From contig OZ037772.1 in the NCBI GenBank assembly GCA_964035545.1, forward strand, positions 4,871,733-4,935,732: 64,000 nt of DNA, written 5' to 3'. The number at the start of each line of letters is the position of its first letter. Position 1 is the stretch's first letter. The translations under genes and the position numbers were made by a program. The DNA comes from Bugula neritina. Lineage: Eukaryota; Bryozoa; Gymnolaemata; Cheilostomatida; Bugulidae. The notes beneath the pieces were generated by a model. It had not been told where the DNA came from, ran no database searches, and saw nothing but the letters and a program-made list of their open reading frames with translations. Positions 46,650 to 60,219 of this stretch are shown in pieces.

Positions 46650-49060
46650 ATACCTGAAATATTTCATTTACCTTCTCTAATTGTAGATCATCTAATAATG
46701 GAAACACAAAAATAGAACATCTTCAACTGCTACAGATAAAAGTCAACATTAAAAGAAATGGGAAAAAACTAGAAATGAGTCAAGACTCATCTACAGGTAT
46801 TCCACCATGATTATAGGTTTCTCTTTCCTTTATATATATTGCGGTGTTCACTGAACATGTAAAAAACAGTATATCTATTATCCTATACCACTATAAAAGT
46901 CGTAGAGAACTTCGGGTCAATCAGTGGTAATGGGATTTGTATTACATTATATAGATTTCGTCAACGATCCTAGCCTAATGAGGCGCAATTGAAATAAGTA
47001 ATTGATTGGCTGGAGGTACAACCAGTTCAACTTCATTGGTTAGGCAACGATCGTAGCAACTAAAACAAGTGGTGGATACAGTTAGGGTTGACATTAAAAC
47101 ACGGCAATTTCTAGCAGTAATTTGCATTCTAAATCAATTTTTTCATGCAAAAGGTTTTAGAAGCTAGGAGTTATGAGAAAGAATAATATAATGTAATAAT
47201 TTTGATTGAAAAGTTTTAACAAATGCAGGTCTGAATTTTTATTTAAATCCGCTCCTTTTAGACTTTGTTCTGAACAAAGGATATTAAATACTGTAGCTAT
47301 TAGATAAGAATTTAGTCTTGTAAGTATTTTGAAAGCATAATTGTCTTCTCACTCAATTTCAGCTCATATTATAAATTTATCAATCTTCATTATAAAGACA
47401 TAATTGTCTTCTCATTAAATAATAGTCTATTACAACTTTATTGCTACCATAATATAATATCATTTTGTAAAATGTTTTTATTTTCATAGCATTTTTTGCT
47501 TAGTATTATAAAATTTTATGCTGCATTGTATATAGCCTACATATGCATATAATGAGCTGCATGTAGTAGACGAAAAGAAATATCGCAATTATATAAAAGA
47601 TGTAGAAATTATTTGTAGAATATAAACAAATGCAAAATAATTTAACAAACATATAACTTTACGAACCTCAGCATTTAAATTTAGTTTGCGGCAAGAATAA
47701 TTTTTTGCTTGTAAAAAATTAAGTAAAAGATACCAACAATTTTGTTTCTTGTTTTTAATGTTATATTTGTTAACATTGTAGATGTGCCTGTATTACACTA
47801 TATTGAGTTCTGATTATTTTGGTTTAACATTGTAAATAACATATTGTGCAGTATATACAAAATGAGCACATATATAAAACATATACTCATAGTGAAAGTA
47901 TAAGTTCTAATTTTTTTTGCAAATTCATGCATATACTATTTGAAATATATGCATACAACTTGGTGTTTCTGATTTGTACATGAACAATTTTATTGCTAAA
48001 TGCTAAGTAATTATTTAAATTTTTCTACAACAAATTCGTCGACATGTTTTATATACCATCTTTTAGCAAACACTTGCAACACTCCTATGCAATTACATAT
48101 AACTGTAGCTATAGTAAGCTGTTCATAAAATAGCAACTATTATGAGTGCTGCATTTTTACACACACACTCACACACGCACACACACATGAAGAAAAGCAA
48201 GCATATAGTTTACTGTCATGAGTTACTTGCAAAAATAAGTTGAAATATATGTTGAAGACTTCATACATTAATACAAATGGTATACTCTCAGACAGAGGAG
48301 CGATTTAGTGCACATGCTCTTAGGAGTTGCATTATCACCTTCTTTCTTGGTGTCATCAAAAATATGGCATTGAAAGAAGACAATCACTGCTTTGTGGTTT
48401 ACATATTTGTATTCCTTTTAAAACGTAGTTGAAAAATATATATACATATTTTCTAACTTGAAAAAATGCTCTATGTAGCTGCTTATATTTTAAAAGAAAT
48501 TTTAGGTAGCAAAAGTAAGGAATTTTTGACATATTTACTGCAGGGGTGTGATAAACAAATGGACATAACATGCTTGTTTTAAAGCTAAAATATGATGTAA
48601 CAGAATTAAAATATATATATATATGCCTATATACATAATGAATGTCATTTCACTATATAACAAGAAGAAATAGGCTGCTATTTTTACACTTCTGTGCAGT
48701 AATTTAAAAGTTTTGATAGCTTAACCTTCTTCATCTGGATAACAAATTTTAGCGTGGGGTGCGGTTAATAAAAATGTAATCACAAGAACATGTACATAAC
48801 TTAATTTCTCCATTATTGCACCAACTATCAATATTTACTTAATAACTAAACCCTATATTTAGCCCAGTGTTCAGTATCTAACTAATATGTATGTACTATA
48901 TACACTGTCCACCTGTTGAGTGTTATTTAAAAAGTGAAAGAAATTCTACAACTATAGTCATATTTGACCCATCACTATTATTACACATATCAATGTGTAA
49001 AATTAGTAAAAATAATTTAGTGGAAGTATTTGACAAGAATGCAAGATTGCAAAAAATTTA
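46650..49060. other. AT-rich DNA without recognised gene
   Basis: No supported exon. A short CA run occurs near 48162-48187. The remainder is AT-rich with short ORFs only. Confidence 0.4.
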
Positions 49061-49064
49061 GCTG

Positions 49065-49140
49065 ACTGCGAGGATTGAACCCATACCCAACGAGTGCAAA
49101 GGAAACGCGGTTTACCACGAAGCCAATGCATCATCTTAGG
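49065..49140 (-). repeat. tRNA-like SINE head or tRNA pseudogene
   Basis: On the minus strand an A box TGGCTTCGTGG and a perfect B box GGTTCAATCC (plus 49071-49080) lie about 45 bases apart. No acceptor stem could be closed, so it is more likely a SINE head or pseudogene than a working tRNA. Confidence 0.5.
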
Positions 49141-49144
49141 AAGA

Positions 49145-51130
49145 ATGCCAATACATAAGGGATTATACTATAATGATATAAACAACAGCTAGAAAAATGA
49201 GTGGGTTATATTCCATCAGGGTGTTTACTAGCAGTGGATTGCCATCTTGTTTTAAAATTGGCCTATGACTCTGTTGCTACTTGCAAAGGTATCTTGATTA
49301 AATAAACCAACGGTTAAAAATAAACTGTAGTTTGTATATTATTACTAAGGCACAGCCAGCGGTCAGAGCTATGGTATATAAATATACACTGATGTACTAG
49401 GACCTAGGTAATAGATTGACAAGTCAAATTATCTTTTATAGGTAAACACACTTTGGTTTGAGAAAACATGCATGCAGCCTTAATTTTAGGTTTACGTCCG
49501 CAAATCATGAAAAGATCTAAACTAATATTAGAGGTAAATTTTAAAAATTAAATTAGTTTTACTTATTTTTACAATAACAAATTTTTTGGAGAAAATAAGT
49601 TGCTTCCTTTTTGTTGCAATGATATTCAACTTGCTTGAGCTATGGCCATCAGTGATGAAATTTGAAACCCTGATTGTTTTGAGATAACTTTGTGACTTGT
49701 TATACATTTTTGCATATCTTTACCAACATATTACTTGATTCATGATAGTTTTCACATTGCAATTTATGGCATCAGTTGAGACTTGCACTCTGACAAAATA
49801 TTACCAAAGCCAAACATATGGCCACACTACAGTGAAAGCTGGTTGGTTATATTAATTGTGGCTGCACTAGTCATGGTCCTAGCAGTTGGCCTACCATGGT
49901 ATTGCCAGGTGCGAGCAAGCTTACAAGCATTTATATAGCTATAGCTAAACTGATAAGCTTACAAAACATGTTGGCTAACATTATGCAGTTCACAATAGGC
50001 ATATGGAAAACAAAGATGGTCAAAGGGTAATGATATTGTGGTTGACATAATATGTTAACTATAAATAGTTCACGAATGCAGTTCCATTAGGCCTACTGGA
50101 TTACCACTTATTTGCACTAACAGAATGTGTTACAAACGGGCCAGCAGGCAACTAAACCGTGTAATGCACAACTATTGACGTTATGCTATGTCATTATGCT
50201 CTGAAGTACGTTCTGTCATGGCTGAAAGTCACACTACTCTACACTTGCAGTAGCAATTCGTTTACTACTTCCATCACCAACACTTGCATTTTTATAGGGG
50301 CCAAATTCCTGTACCAAATGGTGTGCTATTCTTTCAAAACAGAGTACTATAAATATTATTTTGCTCATAGATTTTAGCAGACAAAGAATTTATACTAAAG
50401 ACTACCCTATAGAAATTCTATTTAAGAAAAAACTTCAATCCTAAAATACTACCTATTGACTTATACAGCTGAACAGAAAAAGAAGTAACCGCAGTTCGAG
50501 TATTTAGCATATCTGAGCCACAATTCAAAAATAAATAGAAGCATAGCACATGTGCATAGTTAATATCATATTATAATAGTTCATATAGTTTGTTTGCCTT
50601 TGACAGCATATTGAATATAATTTCTCTACTTGGCTGTAGGTAAGCCCTGCAGTTTTTGTTTTTATCTTAATTTACAATGAAAGAATAACTTGAAAAATGC
50701 AACCAAAAACTTATTATTGAAAAAAGGCTTTTAACTACTCTGCTAACTATGGCTTTTAATTGTCAATAAATGACCCTTTTAATCTAACTATTGCATGGTG
50801 CTGAGACGACTGATAATTATGTGTAAAAATGTGTGCAGGTGGGATTAATTAGCTGAGAAACTTTATTAACCTAAGCTCTTAAACTACAAGAGCGTTGATT
50901 AGGGGTGCATGGTAAAACGAAAGTTATTTCACTGCTTTTCCTCTATAAAACTGAAGCCTTTCCAAATATATTTTTATTGCACCAGCTGGTACAATCTAAA
51001 AATAAAATCAAGCTGAACAATCAAATTAAAAGAATAGGCGTTTTATATCTTAACTTGTTGAAATGGTGCAGTAAAATTTGTTTGTTGCCTTTTAGGTAAA
51101 TATTCACCAGGGCTGACATTGACTTCTTTA
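49145..51130. other. No gene recognised
   Basis: AT-rich sequence with scattered short ORFs. No domain, exon pair or repeat was supported. Confidence 0.4.
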
Positions 51131-51131
51131 T

Positions 51132-51292
51132 CACTGCGTTTCCATGACTTCGCATAATGCGAATGAATTCTGTACGGATTATTTGCGGTTTGTGGTTTGC
51201 ATTAACTTATAGTTGCGTTTCATCGGATGTAACTGTTCCCATTAGCCGAATGAAAAAATCCATTCGCATAATGCGATAATGGAAACGCAGTG
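51132..51292. mobile_element. Small MITE, CACTGCGTTTCCAT ends
   Basis: A 161-bp element with inverted ends of about 32 bp: CACTGCGTTTCCATGACTTC on the left; the right end, reverse-complemented, begins CACTGCGTTTCCATTATCGC. Both continue into GCATAATGCGAATG, itself a short palindrome. No target duplication could be fixed. Confidence 0.75.
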
Positions 51293-51902
51293 TACTTCGC
51301 TTCTATGACTGAGCATTTTGTGAATTTGTAGTTGCAGTAACTCATCAGTTGTGGTTTCCTTCGTTATGTAATTAGTTCCATGAGGTGATGAGAAATCCAT
51401 TTCGGAATGAGAATGATGAATTGCAGTGCATGTAGGCTGCAGCTTCCAATTTTCTTAAATCAACCATTAGGCTATGTGTACAAAAAAAGGCAAAATACTT
51501 TGCTGTGGCCAACAGTCTGAAAAATACCAGCTAGCACTGAATAAAGCACAATAAGTATAGCTTATTTGCAATGCAATGTTGAGTTTTAGAAAGGTCTCAA
51601 GTTAGTGTTATTTTCTCACCACTCATGTGGAAAATTTACCAATACTCCCTATTGCTAAGACTTTGTGCTATGCATCTAATTACTAAGGTGTGAGTTTTTA
51701 GAACCAATACTAGAATGTAACTCCTTGCGATTATGTGGGAGAGAGATGACATATTTGTTGTCAGTCAATATATATTGTAGGCTTGCCTATTACAGAGCTC
51801 AAGCCTAGCTCTTTACAATAAAAAGTACAAAGGTATGAAAGAACAATAGTATGACAACAGAACCATGCGGTATCGTAACAATCAGGATGCAAATCATCTT
51901 GA

Positions 51903-54229
51903 TTATATAGCTAGATGCTTTTCTTCTCTAACGTAGATGTTCTTGTCAATAGTGAAGCTGCACTTAAACTCAAATGGCCACTTTCTTTTAGACCTGTAAA
52001 AGCAAAATATATTTCAACAGTCAAACTAAATAAGTTGAGGCGATGGTTTCATTGAAGTGACACATAGCAACAGAGTATGCAAAACAGGGGTAGAAAAAGA
52101 AATAGGGTAAGGCTCCATCAAGAAGACGCCAACAAAATTGAAAATGCTGATATAAAATGTGCATTTGACTGACAATGTCTTTTGGCAATAAATTATGACT
52201 GCAGACAGCCCCTAGTTCTTAGTACCTAGAGGATCAATTAGGTTTCATGGAGATGAGTTGTGCTACATAAGCAATGAGGGTAACTAGTCAATATTCTGAA
52301 TGCCCACTGCTCCGAAGGTCCATTAGTCCGAAAATTAGTACACACAGGCATCCTCAATGAGAATATCATTAATTTCACTCACAATTCAGTTTAAGTTCTA
52401 GCTATGTTATTGCTCTGTGGGTGGCATGTGTGTTGCCTACTTGCTACATCATCTATCAACATGATTATGCGTACGGTACATTATTAATTACAGGCTTGCG
52501 AGGTGACAGGCTAATGAATAGCTTGGTGTGTACTTTGTTTATGGAGCAGCCATAATGGAATGTTGATAAACGATACAGCCCTTATTGATCATAGTGTAAT
52601 CTCAGGCTAAACAATCACAAATAGGCAACACGCATGCCACCCACAGATCAATAATATAGCAAGAACTTAAACTGAATTGTGAGTGATATTAATGATATTC
52701 TCAGTGAGGATGCCTGTGTGTACTAATTTTCGGACTAATGGACCTTCGGAGCAATGGGCCTTCGGAATATTGCTTCGTTCCCAGAAATGAAGGGATCTGA
52801 GACAGGGCGGCAGTAAATGCAGTAACTATATTTGTGGGAAAGAGAAGGCTGGAATAATATGGGCACCTATGCAGCAGAGAACAATAAAACAAGAAGGGAA
52901 TCAGCTACATCAGTGTGAAACTCCAGAAAAAGGGAGCAAGACCAAAACATTTAAACATGGGGGTTAAAAATCAAAAGAGATCATAGATTAGTGCAGAACA
53001 CTGCGACCTAAAAGAATACAGTGAAGAATAGGAGGATGGCAAAATTAAGTAAAACAATGAGTATGAGAGTGACACCACTTGTGAAGCCGAAGTTCTATTT
53101 CTTTTAATTAATTGGTGAAAAAATATAATAGCAACTTTTATGACAGTCTTGTAGATTGGCTGTGTGATGAGGTGACTTGAATACAGCAGCCATGAGTAAA
53201 ACCTGGCTGCAAATTAAAGCAGAAGGTGAACATTTTATGTATAATATAAGAGATATATTCAAAAATTGAAATTACCATAAAAACTGTAGTCCTTGTCTGA
53301 TAGTCAAAATAAATTGGCTGCCATCCATAATTTCATCATTCATAATTTCATCTTGATTACACTGCAAAACAAAATGAAGTATTTTGTTGATCACATGTAT
53401 GAGTTTGAAATGAACTATGGTAACAAATATTAACATAATATTTCCTTGCATTTAGTGCATTTTTTAGTTAAGTAACTAGTCTGAATACTTCACATTGCAG
53501 TTTAATTTTCTAAACCAAACATACATTGATGAGCCTGAACTGAACAAGTGTTAGGTCAGCTTGACTAAAATATAACCATAAATACCATCAATATAAATTA
53601 GGGGTTTGTTGATTAAAATATAGTAAAGTAACAGAGTAAAATTAAAACAACCCTGAACAATAGCGTAGTAAAAGTGTACATTCAGGACTCCACACTTGAG
53701 GAGTATAGGAGAATGACAAAAATCAAGTTCAACCATATGAAAAACTAGGAAACATACTGACATCATGTCCAAATATTCTTCCAACTGTCAAACATTTTAA
53801 ACACTTAAGAAGAAAAATACCTCAAAATTGTGTGCATTATTTTTAGGTCTTCAAAGTTAATGCTTGTTCATGAAGATAAAGAAAAAAACTGAGAAACTGA
53901 TTATTCATGTAAAAGTAAATGTAATAATTTGACTATGTTCTGTAGTAAAAAAATTATGATGACTTCTTTTTCTAATATGTGTAAAGAGATAATATACTAG
54001 GTAAGCAATGCAGGGCTTTTTAATCATTTAAATTTGTGCTCAAAGTATATTATATTACCACTAAGCCTTAAGATATGCAATTTATTTTTAGATCATCTGT
54101 TATCATAATAGACTTTTAATTTTGTACAAATGATTTACCTGGACAAGCAAAACAAAGTCTTTCCATTACATCTTCTATGTCAGCATTTTTCAGCTTCACC
54201 ACAACAGCCATCGAGTAGTTCATTTTAAA
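51903..54229 (-). CDS. Candidate small spliced gene, function unknown
   Basis: Minus-strand exons that fit together: 54139-54229 (MNYSMAVVVKLKNADIEDVM...), 53758-53784 (LEEYLDMMS), 53276-53361 (CNQDEIMNDEIMDGSQFILT...) and 51903-51993 (SKRKWPFEFKCSFTIDKNIY... to TAA). The last three join in phases 0 and 2 with GT/AG sites. The first exon ends in phase 1 at its best donor (GTAAAT), which does not fit, unless a weaker donor 10 bases further (GTACAA) is used. No family was recognised. The middle intron contains the foldback element. Confidence 0.4.
52290..52771. mobile_element. Foldback element with ~155-bp inverted arms
   Basis: The left arm starts AATATTCTGAATGCCCACTG and the right arm is its near reverse complement ending GGGCCTTCGGAATATT. 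The arms share CCGAAGGTCCATTAGTCCG, GGCATCCTCA and GTTGCCTA, over about 155 bp, with a ~170-bp unique centre. A degenerate copy lies at 11363-11622. No transposase. Confidence 0.85.
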
Positions 54230-54239
54230 CTAAAAAGAA

Positions 54240-57150
54240 ATAATTAATTTAGGAAATACAATGATTGCCTATGTAAAAAGTGACAATGTATGCACGTATG
54301 GCATCTGAAGCCACATTTAACTAACTATTCAACTTGCTAATATCATTTTTAAATACGTTTTTGAAAATGGAATTAAGACAGTTATGAAAAAAAATTGATA
54401 ACAATAAGAATATATGTTGAATTAGGTAATCATAGGTAGCAACTATAATAATCATAGTGAAAGAAATAATTTCGAAGGGTGATGAAGTAATTCAACAGAA
54501 TAAAAACTATGATGCGACTTTTAATTGTCACAATAAGAACTTTGGACAAAAAAAAACTTTCAGGCTTTGAGTTATATATAAATAAAACCCTTTGGAATTT
54601 TTTGAAAAATAGTCTTACGAGACATAATAATACATAGTTAAGTTTTAGATTTTTACAACACACTATGACTCATAATTAGTTAATAAAATATTCTTTTGTA
54701 ACTGCATAGTGCATATAACATCTATTTGAATCAATTTGATGGAGTTTGTGAAATTTCTTGTTTGAAAATTACAAAAACTGGCGGCATGTTCGAGTTGTTG
54801 AAAATAGCAAAAAACAAGTAGTAAACAAAGTTAAATAACATTTGCAAAACCTTATACAATGTGCTGTTAAATGCTTGGACAGATACTATCTTGAATAAGA
54901 TTAATGCAAGCTTAAAAAAACTTTAAAGTTGAAAGGCATATATTTTGTTACCATCATAATTCATATGCTGTGTAATCAAGCCACATCTTGAGATATAAAT
55001 ATTTTTCTGCTCCGTGGTCTCTTCAGTACTTAGACCTATGCCTTGCCACACTCTACCACTGCACTTAGCCTTCAATCATAAATCACGATGACATGCAGTG
55101 TAAATGTTGCAGCTGTGGCCTGGTGAATAAGGATATTTTCCAACCACAATTTTTAACAAAACAAAACAAGTTCTCACCTAAAAAACTAGAAATCAAATAT
55201 AAAGAAAAATAATTGATTTTTAGTTTGATTATATGGTTTAAACCTGCATTTGCATAGGGGTAGTTGAAGTCTAAACATTCACCAGATTCGCATACATTAT
55301 TTTCAATATTTCATGTTACCTAAAACTAAAATATATCTAATACTAAAACATCTATTAAAGTGTAGTAACTGACATGTTCAAATGTGTGCCTTAGCGAACA
55401 TCACACTCAAAAAGTAATCGTGAGAGGAAACAAGCTTTGCTTGCATTTTAGAAGTCAAGAGAAGTACCGTCACCTTACATTGGTAGCAACAGATTGTGTA
55501 CCAAGAAATTGTTTCTAAAACTCCAAAAAAATATAATTAAAACGTTGAAGATTCTACAGGCAAAAAGTTCTGAATAGATTTTTATAAGCAGAGGACAAAT
55601 TAAATTTTGCAAATAATTTCAAGCACAAATAGTCACTAAACAAACTTTATATGCATATAAATAAAAGCCAGCAATACATTAATTAACTTACTTGCATTAT
55701 ATAAGGATAAGCACAGATCTCCCTCTCTCCATATCCAATGCCTTACATATAAGTGCCTGAAACCGTCTTTGCAGCTTTCCATTCAATTCCTCCACAGTGG
55801 TCACCAACTGAAATATTCTGAAAAATTAAATAATAATTTAACGTACCCATACAATTCTTATTTGTTTGCTCATATTGAAAACAAAAAAGATGAAAAAATA
55901 AAACAAGACATGTGACCATCGAACAATAGTTGGTAAATAGTATTGTATTGTAAATCATACGCAATCATTATCAAGAGTCTATAAAAATCATTCCAAACAG
56001 ATAACTTTTAAGTTGTAGTCAGCAGCTCATATGAACAGAGTTGTCATTGTGAACATTTCAATAATGAAAAGGATATTTATATTCCCATTGAACTTAAATA
56101 CCCATATTATAAGTACATCTAATAACGCAGCAAACTCCCTTTTAAAATCACATTAATATAGCATCAGCAAAAGAACACTAAATGGCAAAAGCAGTTTGAA
56201 AACCAATTTCAGATTGAAAATTTAATTGATCAAATATTGCTTTTTTATTTAGATTAAGACTCATTGCGGTAAACAAGCAAGAAAACTTTGTGATATGGAT
56301 AAGAAAGGTTTTAAAACAAAAGCCATGATTTTCAAAAAGTCTGCACCACACTTAATATCAACACCATCCTAGATGCTACACCAGAGCAACGAATAATTAA
56401 AACAGTATACCTTGGAGAGTTAATAACTGATATTGCATGGTTAAAATGAACAAGAAATAAAGAGAAGAAATGAACTGGCAAAAAATGCTTTCCAGGATAT
56501 TTCTTAAGTATATTGACATTAGAAAAATCAAAATACAAACACGAGAAAAATTACTATGCAAAAAATTCTTCCCCATATAACAAGCAGATATTATTAGTTA
56601 TTTATCAGTAATGCATCTACTAGGCATAGACTCACAAGGTTTCATAGTTGATTGTAAGAACAAGGTCGGCAAAGGTTTTTGGATGTTGCAATAAAGATAA
56701 AACTCAAACCTTAGTGTGTTAGGATAAATGAGCAAAGACTCTACCTATGCTACCAGAAGCAGCAACTGGTCCCAAAAAGTGGAGTAAAACTTTACACTTT
56801 TAATGATGATGTTTTATGATCATTATTATTAAAAAAATGTATATCATACTGATAAAACTATAGCGGTAAATGTGAAACATATAATTCATATCAATATTCA
56901 CACCGTATAAGAGTATTTACTTAAAATGGCTTATTCATTTGGAATTGTAACAATACTGACAAGTAACAGAACACGTACCAATAAAATAACAATCACTGTA
57001 AAAAATGAGTATTTAACACCATAAAAACCTAAAGCATTGATACTTGTGGTACATCTAGTACTAAAGCACTTACAGACTTACAGTGGTAGTCTGTTATCAC
57101 TAAATCTAATGATTTTCACAGTTCTCAATCAAGGTATTAGACACCATAAC
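54240..57150. other. Gene-poor, one possible minus exon
   Basis: A possible minus-strand exon lies at 55747-55817 (acceptor TTTTTCAG, donor GTAAGG; IFQLVTTVEELNGKLQRRFQ), coiled-coil-like, but its phase does not connect to the exon at 54229. Otherwise AT-rich DNA. Confidence 0.3.
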
Positions 57151-57245
57151 TACTAGTGGGCCTACTAGTACTACTACTACTAGTACTAGTAACTAGAGTA
57201 CTACTACTACTAGTACTACTACTGTACTAGTAGTAATAATAATTT
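57150..57245. repeat. TACTAG-rich simple repeat
   Basis: Runs of TACTACTAC and TACTAGTAC, self-complementary in places. Simple sequence. Confidence 0.85.
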
Positions 57246-57689
57246 ATATCAAAAATGAGCACATTGTGATTGTTTTACTAATAATATTCTCAACCTAATA
57301 GCAATAGTACCAACCTGATCCGTAATGGGTTTTCCTGAAGAATGGAACTAGATTGTAATTACCGACATGTGTATACATACTAAATTAGTCTCTAATAATA
57401 TATTATTATGAAATTTATGATTATCGCCCCATTTGCGGAGTAGTCAGGCCGAGTTTATTATGAACACAAGAGTCGAGTAAATTTGCGCAGATAAATTACT
57501 GGCCACCATGATAGACCAGACCTGTTTTGACCGAATATCGGTTCTACTTGAACACTAGAATCGCCCCCAAGGTCCAATGCCTAATTGAGTCCGCGGCTCC
57601 TTTGGTCAAATGACCCAAAGATTCAATTTCAATTTTGAATACCATAGGCGTGCTCAAACTTATAGTTATAGGCTAGGGCATATGCATGG

Positions 57690-58650
57690 TTATTATTGGA
57701 AAATAGATTAATAATTAGTAATACTAATACTAATAGTAATACGAATGCACTAATGGTAATAGTTATAATGTCACGATTAGACTTTACATTTGCTCTTACT
57801 CTTAGTCTTAGTTATAATCATATTTATAAACATGAATATCGCTCTCACTCTGACTCACACTCTAAGTCTAAGTCTATCAGCATCACTATCAGTATCACTA
57901 CCAATATGAATATAGCTATAACTATAAGTATTACTCAATCAGTTTCACTATGACTATGATAAAATCATAAAATGATAAATAATCCACTAATACTTAGTGA
58001 TAACAGTTACTGATTAGAGTGATCTTAAATTAGTAATCAGTATAGCTGTGAGTATAACTCACTGTAGTACTCTTAATCATAATCATAATGGTAGTGGTAT
58101 GAGTATCACTATCAGTATGGGATCAACTAATACTAATAGTAATACTGTAAAGTGTAATACTAATACTAATACAGTATTACTAATAGTAATAGTAATAGTA
58201 TCAAATCGAAATTAATCAATAGTAAATATAGTTATACTTAAACTTAAAGACTTATACTTATAGTAGTAATAGTTATACTTATAGTATTAGAACCTTATAC
58301 TATGTCTATAGTCTATGACGGCATGACATACCCATAAATGGTGATGTCTAAGTCCTACTTCAAAGTAGCAGTTAAACTTAAAGTTTGATATTCTACTCTG
58401 TATAACCGAGACTGACTATCATACACCTTACATGTCATGCTGAGTATCATTATGATTATCACTTGAGGTTTATGAGTATCACTTTCAGTAAGATAATCAT
58501 ACTATGACTATGAGTTATACTTATAGTCACACCCCGATACCCATACTTCTACTTCTAGTGATCTACTCTTACTCCTAGTTCTACGGGCAAGGCTACTCAC
58601 TCATACTCATAGTCATAGTAACTGATAGTGGTGTAACCTAAACTAATACT
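57690..58650. repeat. Cryptically simple region, ~6-bp periodicity
   Basis: Nearly a kilobase built from variants of a 6-bp motif (AATACT, ACTATC, AGTCTA, TATAGT), drifting from AGTAATACTAATA through CACTATCAGTATCAC to ACTTATAGTAG. No unit is exactly repeated for long. The short ORF at 57696 is a by-product. Confidence 0.7.
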
Positions 58651-60215
58651 ATAACCAATGCCAAAAGACAAGGTAAAGCTAAAATTAAAAATAGAAACCA
58701 AAGGGTCATAAATCATATATGTAATGGTGTTTTAGTTTATGATTGTTTATGTTCATTTTATGTTTATTCTACCAAGTACCAACTCATCAGTCACTTAGTT
58801 TTATAGTGATAATTATACTTACACTTATAGCCTACACCCTATAGCTTATTTAATTTTGACTTTACCTTGCCCTTTGGCAGTGATTTAGTTTTAATTAAAT
58901 TGTTATATTTAATGTTTTTCATGAACTTTATGAAATTTTATTGATAAGATATCATATAGTAATAGTGATAATTGTATCATAATGATGATATTGATATATA
59001 AAACATTATGACCATCAATGTATCACTGTGAATGTAATAATTTTTATATAAGTAAATTAATTTACTATTAAATAAAACTTGTGCAAGTTTATAGTTGGCA
59101 TCCCTGTGAGAAACCCCTGATGGGAAAGGTTTTTTGTTAAATGGGGCTAAGCAATTATTTGGTTGGAGCATAGGAGTAATTATGACTGGATGCTTTTCCT
59201 AACAAATGACAGTAATGAAAAATTGAATATGATTGTTATCTAATCATTATGTAAGGTTAACCTTTATGTTAGGAATCTCAATAGCACGAGCATACAATTC
59301 AATCATCGCCATGTTGGCTGTGATTTCCTTAATCATACTTATTAAGCTTGCAGTTTTTGATATTTGATAGATATAGTATTCATAATAATAGTCACTTAAA
59401 TTTGATGGTAATATTGATCAATAAATTTTAAGTACACTGACTAAATCTAATGATTAGTGGTAATGAAACTAACGACACTCAAACTGATTTGCCTCAAGAC
59501 TGAACTATGTTTTCTAAGTGATGACAGACTAAGATTAAGTTTAATAATAGGGCAGTAGTACATGTAACTAAAAGTATAAGCTAAAGTATACAACCATAAG
59601 TGAGTAACCATGATGTTATCTCGACCAACGCAATCTCAATACCAATACCTGATTTATTGAAAATGTTACTATATATTTGAGTATGAGTATGTAACTGTAT
59701 TAATATGATAAAACTTATACAGTTATGCACATAGTGCTAGTGAAAGTATCTCAAACCGTTGCAAAATCCAACTTTATTCAAAACTTTGCTACAAATACTT
59801 GAGTTTTTATTTTAAGGTTGATCATAAAAAGTTAAAATTATTGTGAATAAATTAATTTTAACTGTTCATTTTACTTCAACATTATCTTTTAATTTAATAA
59901 AGTTTTAATGAATATTAATTTATTTATTTTTCAACAAGTCACTGTTTTAATTAATATAGGTATAAGTTTAGGTATCTAATAACTTTAACCATCATTATAT
60001 TCATCATTTTTAATTTGTATGCCAATTGCTAAATTATAATACCTATACTGATATCACCACTGTTGAATTATTTTTCTTATTCACCTATGTTTGTAATACG
60101 GTTATTGCTTGTTAGTTAGTAGCATATATAACAACTATAGTAATAGCTATAACTACAAGCATATTTAATATGCTAAGGTATATTGAGAGATTGTCATAAA
60201 TATCTCAGTGATCAT
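58650..60215. other. AT-rich DNA with headless SINE core
   Basis: A headless copy of the SINE core (CATCCCTGTGAGAAACCCCT) lies at about 59085-59215. The rest is AT-rich sequence with no supported gene. Confidence 0.5.
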
Positions 60216-60219
60216 ATAC

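Noticed and set aside
49065-49140. A functional tRNA gene
   Set aside because: A and B boxes are present but no acceptor or anticodon stem could be closed; a SINE head is more likely.
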